Shown here: piece after piece, positions 23,215-34,188 of the stretch
Layout of the letters: every line of letters begins with the position of its first letter
Position numbering within the stretch: position 1 is the stretch's first letter
Origin: Manihot esculenta
Taxonomy: Eukaryota; Streptophyta; Magnoliopsida; Malpighiales; Euphorbiaceae
Direction: 5' to 3'
Assembly (NCBI RefSeq): GCF_001659605.2
Contig: NC_035162.2
Location: forward strand, 13,597,248 to 13,661,247
Length of the DNA stretch: 64,000 nt
The notes under the pieces: generated by a model
Seen by the model: the letters and a program-made list of their open reading frames with translations, nothing else
Database searches by the model: none
What the model was told of the DNA's origin: nothing
Position numbers and translations under genes: made by a program

Positions 23215-23570
23215 AAACTCATATTGATCCAAGATTAAGCACTACTCATGCATGATTGATCTTTTTGCTCCTGCTGGTTGCCTACATGAAGCGAAGAATC
23301 TCGTATATCGAGAATATGCCTTTTGAGGCAGACACCAGCCTGTGCATGTGGTCATCTGTGTTGAGGGCTCTGTGGCTCATGAAAATAAGGATCGAAAAGA
23401 TAGATGAACGAATCATTAAGCTTGATTCTCAGGAGCTTCAGTGCATATTTGCAACTATCAGACATTTTTTGCTGCCTCTAGGGTTGGGAAAGCTCAGGAA
23501 ATGGAATGCAGCTTGCTGTAAACAAGGGAAATCATCAGGAATTTCAAGGTTAATTGTATATTGCTAGTTT
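23215..23570 (+). pseudogene. PPR protein pseudogene fragment (last PPR and E motif)
   Basis: The first part reads KHYSCMIDLFAPAGCLHEAK, typical of the last PPR repeats of PLS-class proteins. About 23295-23310 the frame shifts and continues ENMPFEADTS, then MWSSVLRAL, the start of an E motif. Later E-motif residues appear in different frames around 23400-23530 (LSDIF, then AQEM). There is no start, no upstream PPR array and no intact frame, so this is a relic. PPR proteins bind organellar RNA; nothing suggests this copy is made. Confidence 0.75.
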
Positions 23571-24213
23571 GATTGCAAGTGGGAAAGACGAGATTTATAG
23601 AATTACAATTATTTTTAAAAAATTCTGGGAATTTAAACCAAACCCTTCTGGACCAGCATCAATTAGGATTTTTCAGCTGAAGTACTTAAATGGAGGTAAG
23701 AAAAATTTTATGTTTAAAAGATTCTTTTAGTTATCTTTAATGAAAAATAATAATAGTATTTTATGAAAAAAAATAAAAAAATTAACCACTAAATTCATAT
23801 CATTATTAATTAAAAAATAAAATTTTAATAAATTTTATTTTTTTACCGTATCTTAGGCCGCGTCTTAGAGAAATTACATAAATGGGAAGACTTTTAAAAT
23901 ATTGAGAAAAAGAGTAAACACTGAAGCCCTCAATCCACTAAAAAAAAAACACTGTTATAAAACTGCAAGCCTCAATACAAGCCCAAAGAAAATGAAGCCC
24001 TAAGAAATTTGGTGATGCTCCAATACCCTTCATCCTAATCCAGCAGCCACTGCATCTTTATCAACGCCCCATCTCTGGCCACCAAGAGGGTTAGTCGTCG
24101 ACGAAGCCTCTGCACAAGTAAATATCAATATTGGCTGCTGGATTTCCCCTGCTCAAACACCTGAAACATTGAGATAATAAGCAACAAAACACAGTAAAAG
24201 AACATGAAATTGT
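23571..24213. other. Spacer without recognised genes
   Basis: A balanced-composition patch at about 23930-24180 has no recognised coding content. Confidence 0.4.
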
Positions 24214-24367
24214 GGAGTGTAATTGAGTCGAACCGTTCGTAAATTATTTAAAGTTCAACTCGATAAAAGTTTAAGCAAGTTCGACTTAAGTTCTGAACGA
24301 GACAAAATCGAATTTAATTTTTAGATTTGTCTAATGAGCCAAATTTAAATTTCATAGTATTTGACTC

Positions 24368-24534
24368 TGTTACAATTATATAGAAAGTAAATATATTAAT
24401 ATAGGAAATAAATATTTAATATCAGGGATTGTATAATCGTAAACTTGATTTTCCTTCCTGTTTAGATACCATCTCTTATGTATAAATAGGTTGTAATCTC
24501 TATTGTGAAACATAATAAATATTATCATTCTACA
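24368..24534 (+). repeat. Left LTR of the copia element
   Basis: 167 bp, with a TATA-like tataaata near 24481 and the same 3' end (attatcattctaca) as the right LTR. Confidence 0.9.
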
Positions 24535-24869
24535 TTGTATCAGAGTCATTTTCGTAGAGATTTAATTTTTTTTTCTCTCTCGTCAAGTTTTAAAATTTTT
24601 GGAGACTTAGGGCTCCTATTCTTTTGTGTTACCCATTTAGGGTAATATTTGTCTCTTATCGTCCACCTAAGGAGGACGCCGAAGTTGTCTTACAATGCAC
24701 TTGTCAGATCTGTGGTTCGTTTGCCGTTTGGGTGTTGGGTTATCATCCTTTAATTCGTTTGAAGGTAAAGGAATATAGAGTTTTGGTTGAAATGGTTTTT
24801 GACAATAAGACCCATATTATTAAAATTATCCCAACGTTTTCAGTAGCGGCTGAGACAGGTAAAACATGT

Positions 24870-27650
24870 CTTATTTCCTCTTCATATAAATGGGTCATTG
24901 ATTCTGGTGTCACAGATCACATGACAGGTAATTCTCATATTTTTACTAGCTTCCGATCTCATAAAGCACATTCTCCTGTTATTATAGCTGGTGGGTCAAC
25001 CTATAATGTTGAGGATTCTGAAACTGTTAAACCTACTCTTTCTATTACCCTATCATCTGTGCTAAGTTTATCTAATCTTGCCTTTAATTTAATATCTGTG
25101 AGTAAACTTACCAAAGACATAAATTGTTGTGTTTCCTTTTTTTTTCTGATCATTGACTCATTCAGGATCTTGTGACGAAGTAGATTATTGGTAAAGGATA
25201 TATGTGTCTGGGGTCTCTACATTTTGGATGCATGGATGCCTCAGCCTGTTGCCTGCTCCAGTGTCGTATCTCCGTTTGAAGCACATTGTTGGTTGTGACA
25301 CCCTTCTTTACCGGTTTTGAAGAAGTTATGCCCTCAATTTAATGAGGTATCTTTACTGGAATGTGAGTCATGTCATTTTGCAAAACATTATCGAATCTCT
25401 TTAAGTCCTAGAGTCAATAAACAAGCTGAGTCTGCTTTTGAATTAGTTCATTCATATGTTTGGGGTCCATGTCCGATTGGATCTAAGACTGGGTTCAGAT
25501 ATTTTATCACTTTTGTGGATGATTACTCTAGAATGACTTGGATTTATTTTATGAAGCATCGTTTATAAGCGTTTTCTCATTTTTCTGCCTTTTGTGCTGA
25601 AATCAAGATTCAATTTAATGTTTCTGTGAAAATTTTGCGGAGCGTCAATGCTAAAAAATATATGTCAGAATCATTCCAGGCTTATATGACTCAACATGGT
25701 ATTCTTCACTAATCGTCATGTGTTGATACACCCGCTCAAAATGGGGTAGCTGAAAGGAAGAATGGATATCTTCTTGAAACTGCTAGAGCTCTATTGTTTC
25801 AAATGCAAGTTCCTAAACAATTTTGGGCTGATACTGTCTCTACTGCATGCTTTCTCATTAATCGCATGCCCTCCATAGTACTGAACGGTAATACTCCTTA
25901 TAATGTCCTCTTTCCTAAGAAGCTATTATTTCCTCTTGAACCACGACTGTTTAGCAGTACTTGCTATGTTCGGGATGTCAGACCTCATGTGACTAAACTT
26001 GATCCTAAAACTTTGAAGTGTGTTTTCTTGGGATATTCTCACCTTCAGAAGGGGTATCGGTGTTACTCTCCAGACCTCAACAAGTATATAGTCTCAACAG
26101 ATGTAGTCTTTTCCGAGAAAGTTCTTTTTTATCCTGTTGCACAAATATCTCCTGATCAAGAGGATGATGATGAGTGGCTCATCTATAGAATCATATCTGA
26201 TGGTGGGACCTCTTCGAGTATTCCTTCTGCTGCACAATCTGATGGTAACATTCCTCCTAATACTCAGCCTCCTGTTAACCCGTCAGTTGTTCAAGTTTAC
26301 TCTCGGAGACCAGTACCTGATGATACATGTCCCGCACTAGAATCTTCTTCGCCATCAGATCCACCACCGATTGACCTTGACCTCCCCATTAGTCTTCGTA
26401 AAGGTAAACGACAATATAAATATATCTATTCTGTTGCTAATTTTCTGTTTTATGACCACTTGTCTCCTTCTTCTACCTTCTTAATTGTCTCTCTAGATTC
26501 TATTTCTTTGCCTAAGACAATTAAAGAGGCCCTGACTCATTCTAGATGGCGTGATATAATGTTTGAGGAGATCAAGGCTCTAAATGTAAATCATACTTGG
26601 GAACTAGTTGATTTACTCTCTGGCAAGAAGGTTGTGGGTTGTAAATGAGTTTTTGCCGTCAAAGTCAATCTAGATTGCTCCATAGCGAGGCTTAAGGCCC
26701 GTCTTGTCGCTAAAGGTTATGCGTAAACCTATGGCGTTGACTATTCTGACACTTTTTCTCCTGTGGCAAAAATGACCTTAGTCCGCTTATTCATCTCCCT
26801 AGCTACTTCTCAGCATTAGCCTTTACATCAATTAGATATTAGGAATGCATTTTTACATGGTGACCTCCAAGAGGAGGTGTATATGGAGCAACCACCAGGG
26901 TTTGTTGCTCAGGGGGAATATGAGAAAGTCTGCCATTTGAAGAAATTTTTGTATGGTTTGAAGCAAAGTCCCCGTGCATGGTTTGGAAAGTTAAATGAAG
27001 TTGTTCAAACTTTTGGGTTGAAAAAAGCAAGTGTGACCATTCAGTCTTCTATAGAAATTCAGATACTGGTATTATTCTCCTTGTTGTATATGTTGATGAT
27101 ATTGTCATTATAAATTCTATATTATCTAAAAGGGACTCTGGACTCGGTATACTCTATAGTGATCATGGGCATACTGGACTTGAGTATTTTTCTGATGCTG
27201 ACTGGGCGGAATCCAAAAGTGATAGAAGGTCAACTACAAGCTTCTGTGTATTTGTTGGAGGAAACCTAGTGTCTTGAAAAGTAAGAAGCAAAATGTGGTA
27301 TCCAGATCCAGTGCCGACTCAGAATATAGGGTCATGGCTCAATCGACTTGTGAGATTTTGTGGATAAATCATCTACTGAAGGAAGTTGGTATGGATGTTG
27401 CATCACCCGCAAAACTTTGGTGTGATAATCAGGCTGCTCTTCACATTGCTTCCAATCCAGTATACCATGAACGAACTAAACATATTGAAGTTGACTGTCA
27501 TTTCATTCGTGAGAAGATTCAAGAAAATTTAATCTCCACCAGTTATGTGAAGACATGATAGCAATTGAGTGATCTATTCACCAAAACTTTAAATGAGCCT
27601 CAAATAGAATATTTTTCTAACAAGTTGGGCATGATAAATATTTATGATCC
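24870..27650 (+). pseudogene. Broken copia pol polyprotein
   Basis: The pieces run in order. The protease reads WVIDSGVTDHMT near 24895. The integrase region has a zinc-binding-like CESCHFAKH (about 25355), DDYSRMTWIY (about 25520) and NGVAERKNG (about 25740). A long open stretch, 25794-26648, covers the integrase C-terminus and the start of RT. RT follows with RLKARLVAKGYA and LDIRNAFLHGDL, and YVDD near 27088 in a shifted frame. RNase H reads SRSSADSEYRVMA near 27300 and the C-terminus KTKHIEVDCHFI-like near 27480. In-frame stops occur for example at 25566, 25711, 26646, 26725 and 26818, and a deletion removes the RT/RNase H connection. It cannot be functional. Confidence 0.85.
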
Positions 27651-27664
27651 AACTTGAGGGGGAG

Positions 27665-27851
27665 TGTTACAGATTATATAGGAAGTAAATGTGTTAATAT
27701 GGGAAATAAGTATTGATAGATGGGTTAGTTATTTAATTTCAGGAATTATATAATTATAAACTTGATTTTTCTTCCTGTTTAGATACCGTCTTTTATGTAT
27801 AAATAGGTTGTAATTTTTATTGTGAAATATAATAAATATTATCATTCTACA
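27665..27851 (+). repeat. Right LTR of the copia element
   Basis: 187 bp, next to the polypurine tract. It shares tataaataggttgtaa with the left LTR. Confidence 0.9.
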
Positions 27852-28351
27852 GACTCGTTAAAATTCGTGAGCTAAACTCGTTTCCGAATTAATGAGTAAA
27901 CTTGCGAATATGATCGTGAACAGTATCCTTAAACATGCGGAAATTAATATCGTAAAATAAATAAACTCAAATTATACATACACTTTTATAAATTAAGTTT
28001 AAAATTTTTAAATATTCTTGAAACTTATAGATATTCGGATGATGTAAGAATTCTTTTTTATAAATTTGTGTGCTAATTTATATATATACTTATTTAACTA
28101 AAATTTATTAATTTTAAATTAAAAGTGACTATATATATAAATAAATTCAATTGTCTGGGAACTATTAAAAATTAAATTCGATAAAAATTTGACTCGTTTA
28201 AACTTATTTACTAAACTAGTTAAGTTTGAATTTGTTAATATTCAATTTAAATTTAAAAAAAATAAAATTTAAATTCGGTTCAAATTTGAAAAAATTTTAA
28301 CGAATTAAATTTAACCTTTTTAAAATTTAGTTCGGATCAATCCATTTATAG

Positions 28352-28805
28352 TAGGGTGAACAATATTCGGTTCAAATCGAAAAAATCGATCGAATTGAAT
28401 TAATTTAAAAATTCAGTTTAGTTTTTTTATTTATTTTGGTTTGGTTTGGTTTTTAATTTTAGAAATTTCGGTTATTTCAGTTCGGTTTGATTTTGATCAG
28501 AAAAAAATTGAAAAAACCGAACCGAATCGAATCGATTAGTGATAATAATACAGAGAAATTAAATCATATTAAAATTAAAATATTTTAATTAAATTTTAAA
28601 ATATTAAAAATAAAGTGTAAAAAATAAAAAATTTATTAAAAATCAAAACTAATCAAATCAAACCGAATCGAATCAGATCGATTCGATTTAATTCAATTTT
28701 TGATTAAAATCAATTCGATTTGATTTTTATAAATATTACAATTTTAATTTTTAATTTATTTAATTCGGTTGGATTTTAAATCGAATGGAGAAAATGCTGA
28801 CCCTA
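28352..28805. mobile_element. hAT-type MITE with perfect 8-bp TSD
   Basis: The 454-bp element starts TAGGGTGAACA and ends with the inverted TGCTGACCCTA; the 11-bp terminal inverted repeats differ at two positions. It is flanked by identical 8-bp repeats atttatag at 28344-28351 and 28806-28813. TIRs beginning TAGGG with an 8-bp TSD are the mark of the hAT superfamily. The interior is AT-rich with repeated ttcggtt/aaccgaa and tcgattcgat stretches, and codes for nothing. Confidence 0.8.
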
Positions 28806-28813
28806 ATTTATAG

Positions 28814-29956
28814 TCCATGAAATTGAGAATATTACCGGGCAAATCTGCAGAAGAGCTGGGGATTCAAGAAGCTTCAATATTTGCTCTGAATTAAATTTTT
28901 GTAAAATTTTAATTTCAAATAAAAAAATAATTGTGGTATGGTATTTGAATTATACCGAGTGTATAATTAATCTATTATATAATTTTAAAAAAATTTATAT
29001 ATTTATAAAAAAATAAATAAATTTTCACATGGGAGGAACATGTTACATGTTTTGATGCAAAACTCATTTTGAAAGTGAATAATAAGCAAAAAGAAAAATG
29101 AGGAAAATCACAGGCTGCACGTGGCTGTGGGCTTCATAAACGTGGAAGCTGTGTTCTGTTTCCTGGTTTGGCTGCTTCTGCCTAACATTTTTTTGCCCAA
29201 TTAATGTCGTCTACCCTACTTCTCTCTCAACTCAAATCAATAATTCAATGTATTAAATGGAAAAAACTTGACGGATGAAATTGATAGAGTTATTGAAAAT
29301 TTATTTTTACGCTTCTGATTTTTTTTTAAATAATGTATTTATTTTAAAAAAACATGTGAGGAGTAAATTAAATATTTTATCTTGTTGAAGGAAGCATTAT
29401 AATTTTTCAAAAAATAAAAAAAATTGCCAATTAAATAAATAAATAAAATTTAACATTAAATACTTAAAATTTCTTAATTAAGTTATCTAAGTAAACAAGA
29501 CTTAAATCCTTAGACCATAATGCAAAGTGAATTTTTTAGAAGATTTCAGATTTAAAAAAAAAAAACAATCTCTTAAATGGTAGGTTGAATTTCAAATTTA
29601 ATTAACTATTTGAAGGGGACATATTTTAACACAACTCAAACCTTTTCTTTCCTCTTGCTCTCTTTACAAAAGTAGCCTAGAAGTTGCTACCATTATTTTC
29701 TTGATTGATAGGACTTTAAATTAAATCAATCAAATTGTTTATCAGCTAATTGATACTTGATTTAATAAAAATTTAATTTAATTTGATTTATTTTTATATG
29801 TTAATTTGTTTAGAAGTGATAAATGAAGTAATAGAATTCACAAAAATATTAATTTAATATTATAATAATAAATGACTAAATTTAATTAATTATTAAAAAG
29901 CAATTTATTTCAAATACGACTATTCTAATTAAAACTCGGCAACTATTATATTTATA
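28814..29956. other. AT-rich spacer
   Basis: A patch at about 29100-29240 is more balanced, but no gene is seen. Confidence 0.5.
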
Positions 29957-30433
29957 ACCAAGAGAAAAGAGAAAAGGCTCGACCTCAGGACAGATCGGCT
30001 TCAATCGGATAAACTCACCCTCTCAAACGTCAGGGTGGGTCTCCGTAAAAAAGTTACTGTTAAACAGTTACAATCCATCAATTTCCTTTATGTCTGTAAT
30101 CACGAGATTCTCGACCAATTAGTCGGTGAAAATCCCTTATCAATAGACCGATCACATCATCATCGGATTATCAGGAAATATTAGATTTATCTCCATTTTC
30201 TTACTGCATAAAAGGAAAAAACTCACAAAGGCAAGAGGTACACCATTCTTTCACACCAATATTTCGAATTATAAACAATTCCTTACTCCTGCCTTGTTCT
30301 TGAGTTTACTGACTTGAGCATCAAAGTGGTTATCGTAGACACCAACCACCTCACTTTCTCCTTCTTATAGGTCTAGCCAATCACAACACAACTCTGGTAT
30401 GTCCATGTCATAATTCTAGTTTCAACAATATTA
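29957..30433 (+). repeat. Truncated 5' LTR of copy B
   Basis: It aligns with 32820-33313 of the 3' LTR, starting at the shared block ccaagagaaaag/ccaagaaaaaag, with many substitutions. It has a single TATA-like box (gcataaaagg near 30206). Confidence 0.75.
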
Positions 30434-30537
30434 TTGGTTTCATTGTCGGGAAACCCATTGAACTTCATATATTTATTGGATTAAAACCGGTCTTTTATCT
30501 TTTTTTCTTTTAAAAAGAAATCTCTATTTTATTTTTA

Positions 30538-31335
30538 ATGGCCGACAACTCACGAGCCGACAACTCACGAGCTGCTGATAAGGCTGCTATCGATGAAGAT
30601 ATTATCATTTCTTCCACTCCTGACAGTAGACAAAATACGACCTACGGTTAATGAAGCATATTTTAACAATCTGAGCATTGAGCAAATACTCCAGTTCAGA
30701 AGGTTGCACGTTATTTTTTAGCAATACAAAACTCGAAAAGAGGTGTCACTTGTGACTCCCAAGGGAAGGGAAGAAGTCTCCGAAAATACCCCAAGGAATT
30801 AGATGGAGGCAGTCCAAATATGTTCTAAAGGGAAGGATAAGTTCGAGGAAGGAGAGCCATCAGATGATGTTTCCAAGATGCTGGCTAGAAGCTGGAATGG
30901 GCTGCCCAAAGATGCCAGGAAGGATGGCAAGAGGACAAAAGGATGGGTCAGAAGCAAGGTCAAAAGCCAGAGAAGTTAGGGCATGAAGGAGATCATAGAA
31001 GTTACTTGATTTTTCGAGGAAGGAATGGCCGATTAGAAAAAATAACAAGAGGATCAGGTGACCTCTCGAACTCAATCGTAAAAAAGCTGAAAAACGAGAA
31101 AGAATCGGGTACTGCGATTTTCATGAAGACCACAAACATGTAACAAAGGAGTGCTGATAATTACAAGACGAGATCGAAAAGTTAGTAGGGAGCGACACAC
31201 TTCGGAAGTTTATCAAAAAGAGTAGAAAAGATAGGAGACCCGAGCTCAAGGTAACAATTCCCAAAACCACTCCCTGACAGTGAACCTATGAGAGATTATT
31301 CATGTGATTGCAGGAGGACTAAGTGTTAATAGGGG
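30538..31335 (+). pseudogene. Decayed gag of copy B
   Basis: It starts MADNSRADNSRAADKAAIDE, including a small internal duplication, then hits a stop after about 37 codons. Downstream frames keep recognisable pieces: a DFHEDHKHVTKEC segment near 31117-31155, matching the C-H-x-D-H-x-x-x-T-E/K-x-C stretch common near the end of plant gypsy Gag, and IIHVIAGGLSVN near 31288-31335. Frameshifts and stops make it non-coding today. Confidence 0.6.
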
Positions 31336-31539
31336 TGGGTGGCCATAAGGAGAGTGTCACAAACGTTTAGCCCCTAAGTCAAACTCCGAGGTTTTGACAT
31401 TGGTCAAGTTAGATGACCGAGTCTTTTGTTCTATTCTTGAAAGAAGGTAATTCGTGAAAAATGTTATAAATAAAACCATTACATATTCTTCAATATTTTC
31501 TTTTACCAGAAACGTTGGATGGATAAAAGCGTGAAAATA

Positions 31540-32510
31540 AAAACAAAGGTCACAAGGCCATCCGGACATGGGTCTCACATATATTCTAGGCATTAATCTG
31601 CAGAAACAAACATTCATAAACGACCACAAGGCCATTTGTGTAGGGTCCCACATAGCAAGATATCTCATGCTAGGTCACAAGATGAGTTCTGCTAGACCAT
31701 CTAGGTGTCAATCCCACTAAAAGGCCATAAGGCCATCTGGGTATCGGTCCCGCATAACAAGGTATTTGATAATCGAGTGTCAGTCTTGCATTATCAGAAG
31801 ATTCTAAGGCATTTGATTTCAGGACTCAAGACAGATACACGCCAGGCTGACCTACCGAATGTTAGTCCAACATCATGAGAACTTTCTAAGGCATTTGATG
31901 CTAGGTTTGAAGGCGGGTGCACGCCAGGCCGACCTTCTAGGTGTTAGTCCCGTTTCATGAGAAGATTCTAAGGCATTTGATGTCAAAAGCTTGTCTGGTT
32001 ATAAAAGGCCAGGAAGCTCGTCAGACTATATAAGACCAAGGAGCTCACAAGGGTAGAAAAAATGCCCGAAAGCTCGTCAAGACTAGAAAAAGCCAAAAGA
32101 GTTCGTAAAAGCTAGAAAAATATCCGAAAGCTCGTTAAGGCTAAAAAAGACCAAGTAACTCGCAAAGGCTAGAAAAATACCTAGAAGCCTGTCATGGCTG
32201 TAAAAAGCCAAAGAGCTCGTCAGGGCTGAGAAAATGCTCGGAAGCTCGTCAAGGTTAGAAAAATGTCTGGAAGCCCGTTAGGACTGTAAAAAGCCGAGGA
32301 GCTCATCAGGGCTGAGAAAATATTCGGAAGCTCATCAAGGCTGTAAAAATACATGTAAGCTCGTCAAGGCATTTAATGCCAAAAAGCTCGTCGGGGCTAG
32401 AGAAAGCCACGGCAGGATTGAAAAATGCTCGGAAGCACGACAAAGCTGCAAAAAGCCCAGGAGCTAGTAAGGGCTAAAAAAGGCTCGGAAACTTATCAAG
32501 GCATTGTTAT
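31540..32510 (+). repeat. Three tandem arrays inside copy B
   Basis: About 31540-31790 holds ~100-bp units (GGCCACAAGGCCATC, GGTCCCACATAGCAAG). About 31795-31995 holds ~82-bp units (TTCTAAGGCATTTGATG, GTGCACGCCAGGCCGACC). About 32010-32510 holds 28-30-bp units (AGCTCGTCAAGGCTAGAAAAA) with starts near 32071, 32101, 32129, 32158, 32186, 32214, 32243 and 32272. The order matches copy A. Confidence 0.8.
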
Positions 32511-32687
32511 ATCACTTGGATCAATTTTCGCCAAGGCAAGATCTTAAACATGACAAATCGATAGGACAAGTAAGAACAAAGTAAGGACATCATGTGCTCA
32601 ACTCGGATAAATATAGCAAAATAACCTAGATCATAAAGACAATTATCGCTTTGAATCTAAAGAATCAAAGACCAGCCGGGGGACCTC

Positions 32688-33313
32688 TGATGCTATATAA
32701 GAACTTTTCAAAGTAAGCTGCAAGTTGTTACCATAAAATAGGGCCATATGATAAGGTGATAAGTGGTCCCACCCATAGACCGACTCCTAATCAAGACTTG
32801 GATGATCATTATGTTCAGAACCAAGAAAAAAGTCCCGGCCTCAGAATAGGTCGGTTTCAAATTGAATAGACTCACCCTCTCAAACGTTAAGGCGGATCTC
32901 CATAAGAAAGTTACCATTAAACAGCTACAATCCATCAATCTCCTTTATACCTGTGATCACGAGATTTCTGACTAATTAGCTGGTGAATATCTCTTATTAA
33001 CAAGCCAACCATATTATCGTCGGATTATTAGGAAATACTATATTTATCTCCACCTTCTTACAGTATAAAGGGAAACGATCACAGAGACAAAATGTATACT
33101 CTTCTCTTACAGTATAAATGGAAACGATCACAGAGACAAAATGTATACTCTTCTCTTATAGTATAAAAGGAAACGATCACAGTCCTGCTCTATTTTGTAG
33201 TTTACTGATTTGAGCGTTGGAGTGAGGCGTCAACTACCTCACTTTCTCCTCTTTGCAGGTCTAATACAAATTAGAGTACAGTTTCAGTTCGAGAATTAGT
33301 TTCAGCAACATCA
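32688..33313 (+). repeat. 3' LTR of copy B
   Basis: 626 bp, TG...CA. It contains a 49-bp tandem repeat, described separately, that accounts for part of its extra length over the copy A 3' LTR. Confidence 0.8.
33059..33180 (+). repeat. 49-bp repeat (2.5 copies) carrying the LTR TATA box
   Basis: Units start at 33059, 33108 and 33157 with tacagtataaa(g/t)ggaaacgatcacag. Each has a TATA-like gtataaa. The third unit is partial. The 5' LTR has only one such box. Confidence 0.85.
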
Positions 33314-34188
33314 AATATCCTAAAATAAAAAATAAAAACACTATGTTGAAAAGGGTAATATACATTTACTCTTAACAAAAGTTGATTTGTACTTGTTCTT
33401 AAAAATAAGTTATTAATTTTTCCTATTTGACACGGATTGTTATATTTTTTATTTATACATTTAAATGGAAAGAAATAGTAAAACATAGAAGTAAGAATAA
33501 ATATTTCTAATTACTATTTCAAAAAAAAATTCTAATTACCCAACCCTATTAGAATTGGAAGAAAAACCGTAAAAAGTACGTATAAATACTTTTTCTAGAG
33601 GTATTTATTAATTCTATATTCTCATTTTTCTATTTAATAATACTTATAATTAAATTACTATGCATAATTTATTTTACATAAATATATATATATTCATATA
33701 AAATGATTATTAAACGTATATAAAACTTATAAATTTATATAATAGATATCGTTTGATTGATGTAATTTAATTAAATAATTTTAAATTTTTAAGAAGTGTA
33801 CAATTTTTATTTATTTAGTTCGTTATTTTTATTTTCTTTATTTATTATAAATGAAGTACTAATCTTCTAAACGATAACTCATTTGAACCAAATGCGTTGG
33901 AAAATAAAGCAACCCTTGGATTGGAACAAATGATACGTCAGATCCAGCGAAACCATGCATAGTCAATGGAAGAATTGACAGGAGACTATATCTTCTCACT
34001 CCCCATTCCATGATGTTTCTAACTCTCTCGTACCAATTAAGGGATGCATCCTACGTGTGGGACACGGCTGACATCCCCACCAAACTTTAAACACATCCAT
34101 AAATTAGCGCTGCAGTTGTAAACCACCACCACCACCACCTCCTCCTCCTCCTCTCCTCCAACTCCTTCTCCTCCTTTTCCATTTTACC
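33314..34188 (+). promoter_or_regulatory. Spacer and upstream region of the E1-alpha gene
   Basis: 33314-33900 is AT-rich. 33900-34188 is more balanced, with a tacgtgtggg motif (ABRE-like ACGTG core) near 34052 and a (CCA)n/(CCT)n pyrimidine-rich 5' UTR at about 34123-34180. No TATA box is convincing. Confidence 0.45.

Larger units (their letters stand above)
24368..27851 (+). mobile_element. Decayed Ty1/copia LTR retrotransposon with TSD gactc
   Basis: The LTRs start TGTTACA and end TTCTACA: left 24368-24534 (167 bp), right 27665-27851 (187 bp). The 5-bp target duplication gactc is perfect (24363-24367 and 27852-27856). A primer-binding site matching initiator tRNA-Met (ttgtatcagagtc, 24535-24547) and a polypurine tract (gagggggag, 27656-27664) are in place. 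The gene order protease - integrase - RT - RNase H is that of copia. At 3.5 kb it lacks nearly all gag and the segment between RT and RNase H, and carries many stops. The left LTR lacks about 20 bp present in the right one. Confidence 0.9.
24214..28351. mobile_element. MITE-like element split by a copia insertion
   Basis: 24214-24367 plus 27857-28351 together align with the 49330-50055 element. The left part starts ggagtgtaattgag and contains gttcgtaaattattt and tttaatttttag. The right part resumes with ttcgtgagct, ttaatgagtaaac and gtgaacag. The break falls where the intact copy reads gttaagactcgtgag, the site of the copia TSD gactc. The right end meets the hAT MITE at 28352. Confidence 0.65.
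29957..33313 (+). mobile_element. Non-autonomous LTR retrotransposon, TR-GAG/LARD type, copy B
   Basis: Same family as copy A, in the opposite orientation. The 3' LTR at 32688-33313 starts TGATGCTATATAAG and ends GTTTCAGCAACATCA. The 5' LTR at 29957-30433 has lost about its first 130 bp. The polypurine tract ccgggggacc lies just before the 3' LTR (32676-32685). The interior carries a degenerate gag beginning MADNSR (30538), the junction motif IIHVIAGG near 31290, then arrays of about 100, 82 and 29 bp in the same order as copy A. No pol domain exists. The left border is truncated, so no target duplication can be seen. Confidence 0.8.

Noticed and set aside
31640..32510. CRISPR-like appearance of the 29-bp repeat array
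   Set aside because: Units are contiguous and degenerate with no unique spacers, lie in a plant retroelement and lack cas genes. They are a tandem minisatellite.
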